A stretch of 43,508 nt of DNA from positions 1 to 43,508 of the forward strand of contig CAZQFQ010000005.1 in NCBI GenBank assembly GCA_964592725.1, given 5' to 3'. This document shows, one piece after another, positions 1 to 7,603 of the stretch. Position numbers and translations under genes: made by a program. This DNA comes from PALSA-1336 sp964592725. Its GTDB lineage: Bacteria > Patescibacteriota > Doudnabacteria > UBA920. How positions within the stretch are numbered: the first letter of the stretch is position 1; every line of letters begins with the position of its first letter. The notes under the pieces are model-generated. The model had not been told where the DNA came from, did not search any database, and saw only the letters and a program-made list of their open reading frames with translations.

Positions 1-57
1 GTCCTTCATCGGCTCATATTACCTAGGCATCCACCGTATACCCTTATATATTTTATA
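1..57 (-). rRNA. 23S ribosomal RNA, 5' end only (partial)
   Basis: The reverse complement contains the conserved start of bacterial 23S: TATACGGTGGATGCCTAGG followed by GCCGATGAAGGAC. Aligning this with the usual 23S 5' end puts the first mature base near 57. The rest of the gene runs off the left edge. No 16S gene lies upstream: 16S begins about 43 kb away on the same strand. The exact 5' end is inferred from family alignment. Confidence 0.95.
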
Positions 58-120
58 TTCTATATAGGAAACTAATTAGTTCCCTATGATATTAACTAGC
101 AATTTGTGACCACCAAGTCA

Positions 121-190
121 GATTTAAGTTGAAAGATTAAAGTTGCCAGCAACTGCAAACAGCAGCTACTTAAATCTTTAATCTGAAATC
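121..190. repeat. Fold-back repeat in the 23S leader
   Basis: Two arms of about 25 bases, the left beginning GATTTAAG and the right ending CTGAAATC, are reverse complements at about 20 of 25 positions. Each arm is built from an AGATTAAAG-like word. It may form an RNase III-type processing stem in the 23S precursor, or be one of the fold-backs found in other gaps here. Confidence 0.6.
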
Positions 191-378
191 TTACAACTGT
201 TTGATGCAAACTGCGTAAGGATACAATGTTTTATCCCTAAAACCCTTACAAAAGTTTTAGGAATGATTTAATCTCATTTAAATTTCGGCAAGAAAATTAA
301 ATGAGTTGAATGAACTTATTTATCTACCCAATAGATCTTCCAAGCCTGATTTGATACTTGGCGATCTATTTTATTCAG

Positions 379-391
379 TTTTTAAAGATCG
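379..391 (-). promoter_or_regulatory. boxA-like antitermination element in the 23S leader
   Basis: The minus strand reads CGATCTTTAAAAA followed by CTGAATA. This resembles the rRNA boxA consensus (TGCTCTTTAA) and the CTTTGAAAACTGAATA word often seen in 16S-23S spacers of Gram-positive bacteria. It lies about 330 bases upstream of 23S. The role (binding NusB/S10 for antitermination) is inferred from the family. Confidence 0.55.
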
Positions 392-750
392 TGGTCGCAA
401 TACCATCTGTGCTATCTGTCCCCATCTGTGTATCTGCGGATATAACAACCAAATAGCTACTGCCCCGAGTGGATCTGCGAGCCTGATACCCAAATTAAAT
501 TGGTATGCTGAGATCTGTGAGCAGTATTTATTTGGCGATTAAATATCTTTTTTTATTTAAGGTGTGATGCAGCTTATGCACCCTCCTTCGCTGAAGCTTC
601 AGAGGGTTGTCGGCCTTCGGCCGACAAAAAAACCGCTTTCGCGGCTCGTAAAGGCACAAGTTAAATTGGCCGTTTACATAAACCGCAATCGTTTGACTAA
701 TGTTAGAAGTTTTAACATAGGCGCTGCTACCTTTGTTTAAGTGTATAGCT

Positions 751-779
751 ATTTTAAATGATTTGGCGTTTGCTGTCAA
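751..779 (-). promoter_or_regulatory. Promoter of the 23S rRNA unit
   Basis: On the minus strand a perfect TTGACA (779-774) is followed after 17 bases by TAAAAT (756-751), pointing at the 23S gene. The predicted start is near 744, giving a leader of about 690 bases. It is one of the best -35/-10 pairs in the window and no coding gene intervenes, so the 23S appears to be transcribed on its own. Confidence 0.75.
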
Positions 780-875
780 GGGGAAATTTGATGAAATCGC
801 TTCACTTAATTTGCCTTATTTAAAAGCTTTTTTATTCTCATCGTAAACTCCTCCACAGAATAGCCACAACCGCAG

Positions 876-950
876 TCCCTCTCTCCCTTCTGAAGGTCCG
901 ACGAAGCCTTGGCGTAGTTGGATGGGAGAGGGCCGGGGTGAGGGTTTTTA
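876..950. repeat. Palindromic repeat, CCCTCTCCC / GGGAGAGGGCCGGGG family
   Basis: CCCTCTCTCCCTT at the left pairs with GGGAGAGGG at the right, followed by CCGGGGTGAGGGTTTTT. The same motif (CTCCCTCTCC...GGGGGAGGG(T/C)CGGGG...GGGTTT) recurs inside ligA, guaA and purA. The middle also carries a GACGAAGCCTTGG word of the type found near the tRNA genes. Confidence 0.7.
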
Positions 951-986
951 ATCTAAAATCATCAATCTCAAATCTTAAATTTCCCA

Positions 987-1015
987 TTGACTCCCCCTCC
1001 GCCCTCTGCTATCCT
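987..1015 (+). promoter_or_regulatory. Promoter for the small zinc-ribbon gene
   Basis: TTGACT (987-992), 17 bases, TATCCT (1010-1015). The start would fall near 1021, directly at a hairpin (1021-1027 ATCCCGC pairing with 1038-1044 GCGGGAT). That hairpin ends right beside the AAGGAGG ribosome-binding site, so the mRNA would begin with a hairpin abutting its own Shine-Dalgarno sequence. Confidence 0.6.
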
Positions 1016-1055
1016 AAAATATCCCGCGCAAACAAAGGCGGGATAAGGAGGTCGA

Positions 1056-1241
1056 ATGAAAAAAGCACGCTGCCCCAGATGCGAGAAAATCCTAGTCTGT
1101 GAATGGGACTCCCAGCGAGGTTGGGAGATCCCGTGGCATGAAGACCCCAATACTGGACTGACTTGCGATGGGGTCGGTACTGTTCAAGGACAAGCACACA
1201 GCGGCGCGTTTGTTGACGAATATGGAAGTCCCTCAGACTAG
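1056..1241 (+). CDS. Small zinc-ribbon-like protein of unknown function
   Basis: A 61-residue protein with CPRC near the start (C6, C9) and a later Cys and His that could complete a metal site; it is acidic toward the C terminus. I do not recognise the family. It has one of the two strong Shine-Dalgarno sequences in the window (AAGGAGG, 1045-1051, ATG at 1056), a good promoter at 987, and a terminator-like hairpin directly after it. It is therefore a complete single-gene transcript pointing away from the 23S gene. Expression signals are convincing; the function is unknown. Confidence 0.65.
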   Translation: MKKARCPRCEKILVCEWDSQRGWEIPWHEDPNTGLTCDGVGTVQGQAHSGAFVDEYGSPSD

Positions 1242-1269
1242 ATGTTCAGCAACAACGCGCCACAACCGC

Positions 1270-1335
1270 AAAGCGGGCTCTGCGCGACACATCCGTTTTC
1301 CCGATGTTGTCGCCGCCGGCCCGCTTTACTTTTTC
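1270..1335 (+). terminator. Terminator of the small zinc-ribbon gene
   Basis: AAAGCGGGC (1270-1278) pairs with GCCCGCTTT (1319-1327). An inner stem GCGACACATC/GATGTTGTCGC lies inside it, and ACTTTTTC follows. Confidence 0.65.
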
Positions 1336-1372
1336 ATCTAAAGTTAACTTTTACTTTTCCCGTTGACAAAAT

Positions 1373-1681
1373 TCAGCCCTCTATTTTTTCCCATCTTAGA
1401 CCTCCCGTAAAACTATCCAAATGCAACTGATACAGTTGTTCTGTCGCTTTTACCACCGCGAATCTTTTTTGCCCCAGCGGCGGAGTCTGATCCAAAAAAC
1501 TCTGCAACCTGGCTAAAGCATTCTTATCATCAGTATAACTTCCGGTTAATTGATACCGTATGGCTAAAACCACTTCTTCCGATTTGGTCTTTAAAAAACT
1601 ATGGAAAGAAATCTCGTCCATATGTTCAAAAGCATCGGAAATGTCGGTGGCACTTGACAATAAAGCGTTGTAATCGTCCAT
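1373..1681 (-). CDS. Conserved-looking hypothetical protein downstream of ligA
   Basis: A 102-residue soluble, mostly helical protein with no membrane segment and no motif I recognise. Acidic in the N-terminal half (FEHMDEISFHSFLKTKSEE), it includes a stretch LTGSYTDDKNALARLQSFLD. It starts 28 bases after the ligA stop on the same strand, so it is probably co-transcribed with the ligase. Codon use matches its neighbours. I infer a real gene from length, position and composition; no function can be assigned. Confidence 0.6.
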   Translation of the reverse strand: MDDYNALLSSATDISDAFEHMDEISFHSFLKTKSEEVVLAIRYQLTGSYTDDKNALARLQSFLDQTPPLGQKRFAVVKATEQLYQLHLDSFTGGLRWEKIEG

Positions 1682-1709
1682 AAATTTAAAAATTAATTAT
1701 TTTACCATC

Positions 1710-3797
1710 CTAAATTAATTTTAAAAACTCCTCCTCATTTAATATTTTTACTCCCAATTTTATTGCTTTGTCGTATTTGGAACCGGGCTCTTTGCCCACG
1801 ACAACATACGAAGTTAATCCGGAAACGCTTTCCGTAACTTTTCCGCCGGCTTCTTTAATTTTCTTTTTGGCTTCATCCCTGCTCATTTTTTCCAGCGTGC
1901 CGGTAATCACAAAAGTTTTGCCGGCCAGCTTACCGGACTTTTTTTGCTCGTGATAAATTTTAACCCCGTTTTTTACAAGCTTGGCTACAAATTTTAAATT
2001 TTCCTTATGATGAAAATAATCATAAACGCTTTGCGCGACAACTGGGCCGATATTTTCTATAAAATTAATTTCTTCCAAAGAAGCAACCGTTAATTTATCC
2101 AGCGATCCAAAATGACTTGCTAGATCATCGGCGGTTTGTTCTCCCACATGCAGAATACCTAAACTATAAATAAACCGCGGCAGGCTGACGTTCTTATGCT
2201 GACCGATTGACTCTACAATATTATCGGCCGACTTTTCGCCGAATCTCTCCAGCCCTTTAATGTCGTCAGCCTTCAAACTAAAAATATCGGCGGCATCGGA
2301 AATTAAGCCTTCTTCTTGGAAACGGTCCAAAATTTTGGGCCCAATTTCGTAAATTTCCAGCACACTGACAAAATGCTGCATAAACCGGCGGTTTTTAGCC
2401 GGACATTTGGGGTTGGCGCAATAATAGGCAACACTATTTTTCTCCCTCTCCCTTTGGGGGAGGGTCGGGGTGGGGGTTTTTGACCCGGTCAATCTTTGTT
2501 CAACATCTCCCCCGCACACCGGACACTTTTCCGGCACCACGACTTTTTTTTCCTTCCCCGTCCTCATCTTCGGTAAAACCTCCACCACCTCCGGAATAAC
2601 ATCGCCGGCTTTTTGAATAACCACGGTATCGCCCACCCTGACATCTAAGCGATTGATTTGATCGATGTTGTGCAAGGTCGCCTTGCCGATGGTTGAGCCG
2701 GCCACCAAAGTCGGCTCAAAAATTGCCAGCGGAGTGAGGACGCCCGTCCGGCCGACATTAAATTTAATTTCTTTGATTATGGTCGTAGCTTTTTCCGCCG
2801 GATATTTATATGCCGCCATATAACGCGGCGCTTTGCCGATGATGCCCAACCGGTCCTGCAGAGATAAATCATCAACTGATATTACAACGCCGTCCGTGCC
2901 ATAGGCAAAATCCGGCCTTAGCTTTTCTATCTCATCAACAAATTTTTCCACTTCCGATAAATTCTTGCAAATTTTTTCATGGCTATCTACTTTAAATCCC
3001 AATTCCCGAAGCAGACGATGTTTATCGGAATGCGTCTTAATTTCCCAATTTCCCAATTTCCCAATTTCCCTGTTCCTGATTTGGACAATATCCCAGGCAA
3101 AAAAATCCAAACGCCGTTCGGCCGTTAAATTGGAATCGAGCTGCCGCAAACTTCCGGCCGCCGCGTTGCGCGTGTTTGCCAAAAGCGGTTTGCCTTCTTT
3201 ATCATATTTAAGATTTAGCTCGCGCAAAACTTTTTTGCTCATAATCCCTTCGCCACGAACTTCCAAAAATTCCGGGAATGAGGCGCGGAGCAATAACGGA
3301 ATTGACTGGATAGTTTTTAAATTTTGCGTAATGTCTTCGCCAATAAACCCGTCACCGCGGGTTGAACCGCGGATAAACTTGCCGTCCTGATAAATCAGCG
3401 ACACGGACAAGCCGTCAAGCTTAAGCTCGCAAAAATACCCCCCCTCAACCCCCGCTTCAAAAGGGGGGGAATGAAATTGTCGCGGCAACAATTTTTTTAT
3501 TCTTTTCTCCCAAGCCTCCAGCTCCTCTTTGGAAAAAACATCGTTTAAAGACAGCATTCGCACGTCATGCCTTACTTTGACAAATTTATCAAGGGGCTTG
3601 CCCGCCACTCGGTTGGTCGGCGAAAATTCATCTTTAAATTCCGGGTATTGATTTTCCAATTCCCTTAACTCCCTTTGCAGGGATTCGTAAATGTCATCCG
3701 TAACTTTAGGGTCGTCCAAAACATGGTAGCGATAGCGCAAATTCTCTATTTGCTCCCGCAACTTTTCTATTCGGTTTTTTGCTTCATTTTTGAGCAT
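1710..3797 (-). CDS. ligA: NAD-dependent DNA ligase LigA
   Basis: Seals nicks in DNA using NAD+, essential for replication and repair. Domain Ia (residues 1-70, RYRYHVLDDP) binds NAD. The adenylated lysine is K127 in ELKLDG, followed by the OB fold, a four-cysteine zinc finger (C425, C428, C460, C465), a helix-hairpin-helix region (about 500-600) and a C-terminal BRCT domain (about 612-695). Length 695 is slightly above the usual 665-680. The excess is explained by three repeat-derived inserts at residues about 106-120, 241-254 and 437-454; the last lies inside the zinc finger between its cysteine pairs. The catalytic motifs are intact. The -10 box sits just upstream of the ATG, so the mRNA is nearly leaderless. 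Confidence 0.97.
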   Translation of the reverse strand: MLKNEAKNRIEKLREQIENLRYRYHVLDDPKVTDDIYESLQRELRELENQYPEFKDEFSPTNRVAGKPLDKFVKVRHDVRMLSLNDVFSKEELEAWEKRIKKLLPRQFHSPPFEAGVEGGYFCELKLDGLSVSLIYQDGKFIRGSTRGDGFIGEDITQNLKTIQSIPLLLRASFPEFLEVRGEGIMSKKVLRELNLKYDKEGKPLLANTRNAAAGSLRQLDSNLTAERRLDFFAWDIVQIRNREIGKLGNWEIKTHSDKHRLLRELGFKVDSHEKICKNLSEVEKFVDEIEKLRPDFAYGTDGVVISVDDLSLQDRLGIIGKAPRYMAAYKYPAEKATTIIKEIKFNVGRTGVLTPLAIFEPTLVAGSTIGKATLHNIDQINRLDVRVGDTVVIQKAGDVIPEVVEVLPKMRTGKEKKVVVPEKCPVCGGDVEQRLTGSKTPTPTLPQREREKNSVAYYCANPKCPAKNRRFMQHFVSVLEIYEIGPKILDRFQEEGLISDAADIFSLKADDIKGLERFGEKSADNIVESIGQHKNVSLPRFIYSLGILHVGEQTADDLASHFGSLDKLTVASLEEINFIENIGPVVAQSVYDYFHHKENLKFVAKLVKNGVKIYHEQKKSGKLAGKTFVITGTLEKMSRDEAKKKIKEAGGKVTESVSGLTSYVVVGKEPGSKYDKAIKLGVKILNEEEFLKLI
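2441..2482. repeat. Palindromic repeat inserted in frame in ligA (zinc finger)
   Basis: CTCCCTCTCCCTTTGGGGGAGGG followed by TCGGGGTGGGGGTTTTTGA. The arms form a short hairpin. Read in ligA it encodes the peptide TPTPTLPQRERE between the two cysteine pairs of the zinc finger. Same family as 876-950, 23921-23958 and 31974-32033. Confidence 0.8.
3036..3072. repeat. Tandem CCCAATTT repeat inside ligA
   Basis: Four copies of an 8-base word CCCAATTT in a row, encoding REIGKLGNWEIK in the ligase. The same word family (GAAATTGGGAAATT) builds the fold-back at 9193-9278. Confidence 0.75.
3437..3470. repeat. Palindromic repeat inside ligA just before the catalytic lysine
   Basis: ACCCCCCCTCAACCCCCGC and TTCAAAAGGGGGGGA: the C-run pairs with the G-run. 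It encodes HSPPFEAGVEGG, immediately before YFCELKLDG with the active-site lysine. Confidence 0.7.
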
Positions 3798-3809
3798 AAA
3801 TACACCATT

Positions 3810-3838
3810 ATTATAGCATTTTTAAGGCTTACGATAAA
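3810..3838 (-). promoter_or_regulatory. ligA promoter (near leaderless)
   Basis: Perfect TATAAT (815-810 on the minus strand) with a weak TTTATC 17 bases upstream (3838-3833). The predicted start near 3803 is only about 6 bases before the ATG at 3797, leaving no room for a Shine-Dalgarno sequence. Confidence 0.55.
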
Positions 3839-3858
3839 TTGAGAACTAGTTTTGGTTT

Positions 3859-3897
3859 ACCCCCACACCAATCCGCCAAACGGATTGGTGTGGGGGT
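3859..3897. repeat. Perfect 17-bp inverted repeat between divergent genes
   Basis: ACCCCCACACCAATCCG, loop CCAAA, then its exact reverse complement. It lies in the shared upstream region of ligA (minus) and the LysM gene (plus), so it is not placed to terminate either gene. It could be a regulatory site or a mobile palindromic repeat. Confidence 0.8.
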
Positions 3898-3976
3898 TTA
3901 TCCACAGCGCCTTATTACCTAAATTGTGGTAAAATAAGGTTGAACTCTGGAAAATCAAGTAAGATCCTTTAGAACA

Positions 3977-4363
3977 ATGGCCTTAAGAAACAAAAAATTT
4001 GAACTTTCTCCGCGCCTAAAACTCGGCGTTGGCAGGGGCTATTCCCAAAACCAAATACTTAAATTTTCCGCCTTTGTCTGTCTGATTTTAGCGTTAGCGT
4101 TGACGGTCAACGCTTTCAGGCTAGTGTTAAAAGACAAAAATCAGGCGGCCGACAGTGCCCAGGTTTTAGGAGCAACTGACGTTAAACAGCCCGCAAGCCA
4201 ATCCGGTGTGCAATTTACGGCTTACACAGTTCAGCAGGGCGACACCTTATTTAACATCAGCCAAAAATTTAACATTGACTGGACCACGCTGGCCACTTTA
4301 AACAATCTCAAAAGCCCCTTTGTCCTAAAACCCGGCCAGACCCTGGAAATCCCAAAACCATAA
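3977..4363 (+). CDS. Membrane-anchored LysM-domain protein
   Basis: A 128-residue protein with a basic N terminus, one membrane segment (about 28-48), a short linker and a C-terminal LysM domain (about 81-126, YTVQQGDTLFNISQKF to LKPGQTLEIP). LysM domains bind the N-acetylglucosamine backbone of peptidoglycan, so this is probably a cell-wall anchoring protein facing outward. There is no enzymatic domain. Single gene, convergent with the pilus locus, ended by a strong terminator. A TAAAAT hexamer near 3930 may be its -10 box; I see no strong -35. Confidence 0.85.
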   Translation: MALRNKKFELSPRLKLGVGRGYSQNQILKFSAFVCLILALALTVNAFRLVLKDKNQAADSAQVLGATDVKQPASQSGVQFTAYTVQQGDTLFNISQKFNIDWTTLATLNNLKSPFVLKPGQTLEIPKP

Positions 4364-4374
4364 GACTCACATTT

Positions 4375-4412
4375 AAAAAAATCCTCCCGTCATTGACGGG
4401 AGGATTTTTTTA
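4375..4412. terminator. Bidirectional terminator between LysM gene and pilus locus
   Basis: A-run, ATCCTCCCGTCA, TGACGGGAGGAT, T-run. It is symmetric and can serve both the plus-strand LysM gene and the minus-strand adhesin gene ending at 4472. The word AATCCTCCC also builds the terminator at 40655. Confidence 0.85.
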
Positions 4413-4471
4413 TATGCTCAAATAGATCCGCCATCCGCCTCCTGCGCGGGCAGGCCAGCCGCCAAAATTTT

Positions 4472-6658
4472 CTAGAGCTCAGGGCCAACGGAACAAAAAC
4501 TGGACGGATTGTTTTGGTTGTTGTACTCGGTATTTATCCAGTCGGCAGAGCGGGCTGTGTTGGAAATTCTAACTTCATCAATAGTTCCGGCGCCGGGGCC
4601 GCCGCAACAGGAACTGCCTATCCAGGTTACATAACTTTGATAATAGCCGCAGGTATATGAAGGGCCCGCATCCAACGCACCGTTAACATAAATAGACTGC
4701 TGAGCGCTGCTGTCCATGACAAATGCCACATAATACCACTGATTAGGGTTAATGGTCTGATTGCCGCCGACGTCACAAGCATAATTACCGAAATAAAAGT
4801 GGGAAGAGCGGACAATGTAATGGGCGTTATTATTAACCCCTCCAGCCCCTCCGCCTACGATATTAAAATCATTGGCATCATTTTTATAGATCCAGGCGCT
4901 TACGGTATAAGGGGTATTAGCCAGGGAAAGGTTGGGAAAGCTGATGTTAGATGAGCCATTAGTCAATCCGGCTCCGTCAATCTGCCCGGAAGTCGGAGTA
5001 AAACCGTTATTGGTTCCGTTATTACCGTTACTGGTGGAATCGGCGGCTGACAAACTCGAGCCATTTGGCAAATGCCATACGGCTTTATAATTGCCATCCC
5101 ACGCGCTACCCGTATTTGAGCCCTGCGTGTTACTACCCTGGAAAGAGCTAATACCGGATTTGCCGTAACACATATAAAAAGTGGTATTGGAAGTATGAGA
5201 CAAAGCAGAAGCCATTTTGACCCAGGCCACCAAACTTCCGGAGCTGTAATTTTCCATTTCCCAGTTAAGCAGTTGACTGCAGCCGGGATCGCTTGTGAAT
5301 ATAATATCATAACCGTTGGGGTTAACCACGTGAGCGGCATTTAAAGTAGCGCTAACTAAAACTGTAAAATTAGACAGCGACGTATGGTTAACCGTGCTAA
5401 TTTGCGACCCCTGCACCGTTAACTGCCGATAATAGGCATAACCGTTAGTTGCGGAGTTAACGGTTATGTTATTGGAAGTGCCGGTTATGGTGCCATTTGA
5501 CGAATCGGTCGCCGTAATGGTCTGGGTTCCGTTGGTATTATTAAGGGTAAAGGAAAAAGTCCCCACGCCGTTGGTTAAGGTGGAGTTGGCCGGCAGACTG
5601 GCCGAACCGTCGGTGCTGGTAAAATACACGGTGCCGCTATAGCCGGTGACGGTGTTGCCGTTAACATCTAAAGCTGTAACTGTCAGGCCATTTGCGGACT
5701 GGACTCCGGCGGTAACCGTGGCGGGGTTGGCCGCCACCGAAAAATGTGTGGCGGTACCGCCGGTGCTGCCGGAACCCGACGAATTTCCGGGACCAGACGA
5801 ATTCGGCACGACCACCTGAATTTTTCTGCCCACGGATGCGTTTTGGGTGCTAACATCTATAGCCGTTTCACCCACATAAGGCAGGCCCTTTGGGGTCACT
5901 CCGTCGGAGGCAAAAGTTTCAATTTGAACATAAATATCGCTTGTGCCGGGGTTGGTTAAAATTAATTGTTGTTGATCGCCTGGGGTTAAAGCCCAAGACT
6001 CGGGATTGTTGATTGTTGAAGTCATAGAAACGCTCCCGTCCAGATTTATGCCGTCCGGCCAATAAGGGCTATAGCTCGCCGGAGTTCCGGTCGCGGTACA
6101 CGGCACCCCAAAATAGTTCGTGTTTGGATCGTTAGGATTTGGATCAAATTGACACAAATAAACATAAAGGGTCGGGCTCGCGCTATCGCTGGTGGTGGTA
6201 ATGTAATTGAGGGTCACTTGCCCGTATCCGCATCCTGTCGACCCCAATGAAGCACAAAAATAATAATTATTTAATGTCTTGCTAAAAGTTGAACCCGCCT
6301 TAACATCAGCGATAAATATCGGCGTGGATGAAGCAAGCACGGTTGGCGTGTTTGGCAGCGTAACATTGTTAAAAAAATTAGCGGTATAACATTCCGAGCC
6401 GTTATCCGTACAGGCATGCCTTGCCTGATCAAAAAGAGCTTCTTCCCCCACTCCGGTAGCGGCATAAAGCGCCGGCTCGGTTTTTAACAAATCTCCCGAG
6501 CTCCTTATTTGTATAAATAAAACCGCGGCCAGACTAAAACTGATTGCCAAAATAGACGATAAAAGCAAAATCGCCAAAAGCAAAGTAATCCCCTGTTGTT
6601 TGGAATTTGGGATTTGGGATTTGGGATTTGGAATTTTGCTATTGGTTTGGTATATCAT
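4472..6658 (-). CDS. PilX-type minor prepilin fused to a LamG adhesin module
   Basis: 728 residues. The N terminus has a PilX-like prepilin segment: KQQG, then a long hydrophobic helix (ITLLLAILLLSSILAISFSL, about 23-52), with no Glu at +5. A pilin-like region follows, then a Gly/Ser linker (about 288-305), an Ig-like domain (about 306-395, ATHFSVAANPATVTAGVQ), a DUF2341 domain (about 400-500, YYRQLTVQGS to TFYMCYGKSG) and a LamG/concanavalin-like domain (about 525-720, VSAWIYKNDAN, YVNGALDAG, IDEVRISNTARSADWI). Normal PilX is about 180 residues. I infer a tip adhesin carried by the pilus, in the role of PilY1. It overlaps the preceding prepilin gene by 20 bases. Confidence 0.8.
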   Translation of the reverse strand: MIYQTNSKIPNPKSQIPNSKQQGITLLLAILLLSSILAISFSLAAVLFIQIRSSGDLLKTEPALYAATGVGEEALFDQARHACTDNGSECYTANFFNNVTLPNTPTVLASSTPIFIADVKAGSTFSKTLNNYYFCASLGSTGCGYGQVTLNYITTTSDSASPTLYVYLCQFDPNPNDPNTNYFGVPCTATGTPASYSPYWPDGINLDGSVSMTSTINNPESWALTPGDQQQLILTNPGTSDIYVQIETFASDGVTPKGLPYVGETAIDVSTQNASVGRKIQVVVPNSSGPGNSSGSGSTGGTATHFSVAANPATVTAGVQSANGLTVTALDVNGNTVTGYSGTVYFTSTDGSASLPANSTLTNGVGTFSFTLNNTNGTQTITATDSSNGTITGTSNNITVNSATNGYAYYRQLTVQGSQISTVNHTSLSNFTVLVSATLNAAHVVNPNGYDIIFTSDPGCSQLLNWEMENYSSGSLVAWVKMASALSHTSNTTFYMCYGKSGISSFQGSNTQGSNTGSAWDGNYKAVWHLPNGSSLSAADSTSNGNNGTNNGFTPTSGQIDGAGLTNGSSNISFPNLSLANTPYTVSAWIYKNDANDFNIVGGGAGGVNNNAHYIVRSSHFYFGNYACDVGGNQTINPNQWYYVAFVMDSSAQQSIYVNGALDAGPSYTCGYYQSYVTWIGSSCCGGPGAGTIDEVRISNTARSADWINTEYNNQNNPSSFCSVGPEL

Positions 6659-7418
6659 ACTTATTTTCAGATACTGCCGTTTGATAATACATCGGGACTT
6701 GCTCGCCGGTCGGCAATTGGACTACAAACTTAATAATAATGTCAACAACGGGCTGAATTTTAGGATAAACGCCGCTAGCCCCCCATTTGGTATAGGGGTC
6801 ATTTTGCGGCCGGACTACAAACATTAAATCCTCTATCCGCGAGTTTGGCGGATTTAATTTTTGAATTGCCGTAATACCGGATTTTTCCAAAGCCAAAGTA
6901 TAATTGGCGGCGGAAGAAGCGGTAAACGTAACGGGGGGGGCAGCGGCTGAATCTACATAGGTAACCCCGTCGGCTTTGGCAAAATAAAAGCATTCTTCAA
7001 TTTTGTCGGTATTTATAATACCAAGCCAATTACTGACAGCCAAACCGCTGGCTGACCCTTGTGTTACAGTTTGATACGTGGGCGGGTCATTAACACCAAC
7101 CGCATTACCAGGATTATACCCCCTACAAGGCACATTGGCATCATAATTTATTAAAGTATTGTAATTCCCGTTACTGACAAAATAATCAACCTGCCCGTTG
7201 CGGATTTCTTTTACCAAATATTCCACAAAATTTTGGGAATCCTGCGCGGCCTGCCTTAAAGCCTCGCCGCGGCGGTTAATTTTTAAAACAAAATTAAACA
7301 AAGACAACAAAGATACCGCCACTAGAGCAAAAATCACGGTGGCGACCATTATTTCCATCAAAGTAAACCCAGCACCACTTTTTACTGATTGAGTTTCTTG
7401 TACAGCTTTAATTGGCAT
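6639..7418 (-). CDS. PilW-like minor prepilin
   Basis: 259 residues. The leader ends KSGAG with cleavage before FTLMEIMVATVIFALVAVSL: a class III signal with Glu at +5 and a hydrophobic helix. The C-terminal part is variable, with few conserved features. It lies between the PilV-like and PilX-like genes and overlaps the latter, matching the usual minor-pilin order (FimT, PilV, PilW, PilX). Minor pilins prime assembly at the pilus tip in the inner membrane. The subtype is assigned mainly from position. Confidence 0.8.
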   Translation of the reverse strand: MPIKAVQETQSVKSGAGFTLMEIMVATVIFALVAVSLLSLFNFVLKINRRGEALRQAAQDSQNFVEYLVKEIRNGQVDYFVSNGNYNTLINYDANVPCRGYNPGNAVGVNDPPTYQTVTQGSASGLAVSNWLGIINTDKIEECFYFAKADGVTYVDSAAAPPVTFTASSAANYTLALEKSGITAIQKLNPPNSRIEDLMFVVRPQNDPYTKWGASGVYPKIQPVVDIIIKFVVQLPTGEQVPMYYQTAVSENKYDIPNQ

Positions 7419-7603
7419 ACGATTTAAATCTTCCTACTATTTATATTTGAAAAAAGTGGTGCTGGGTAAAGCCCCTTTGCCCTGATGTAATTGTTTTATT
7501 GTTACATTGTTTCATTGTTTAGATTTCGAGTTTAAGGTTGGTGTATCTGATTAATTGGTGGATGCATTTAGGGGGTTTATCAATTTAACAATTCTTACCA
7601 TAT

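Larger units (their letters stand above)
58..750 (-). other. Long 23S rRNA leader, gene-free, structured
   Basis: This stretch lies between the predicted 23S promoter and the 23S gene and carries no convincing gene. It holds a boxA-like element (379-391), a hairpin (330-370: AATAGATC and CCAAG pairing with CTTGG and GATCTATT), a 24-base near-perfect palindrome at 64-87, and a fold-back at 121-190. Further out it has several ACAGAT words (about 400-520) and a strong GC hairpin (609-627) next to a run of A. It resembles a retained 16S-23S spacer with a new promoter in front. Open frames on either strand here lack homology-like composition and are not called. Confidence 0.6.

Noticed and set aside
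609..634. Hairpin TTGTCGGCC/GGCCGACAA as a terminator
   Set aside because: A run of A, not T, follows on the plus strand; on the minus strand the T-run precedes the hairpin, so it would not terminate either way.
306..779. Open frames of 78 and 83 codons in the 23S leader
   Set aside because: They overlap the boxA-like element, hairpins and the 23S promoter, have no ribosome-binding site and their composition is not protein-like.
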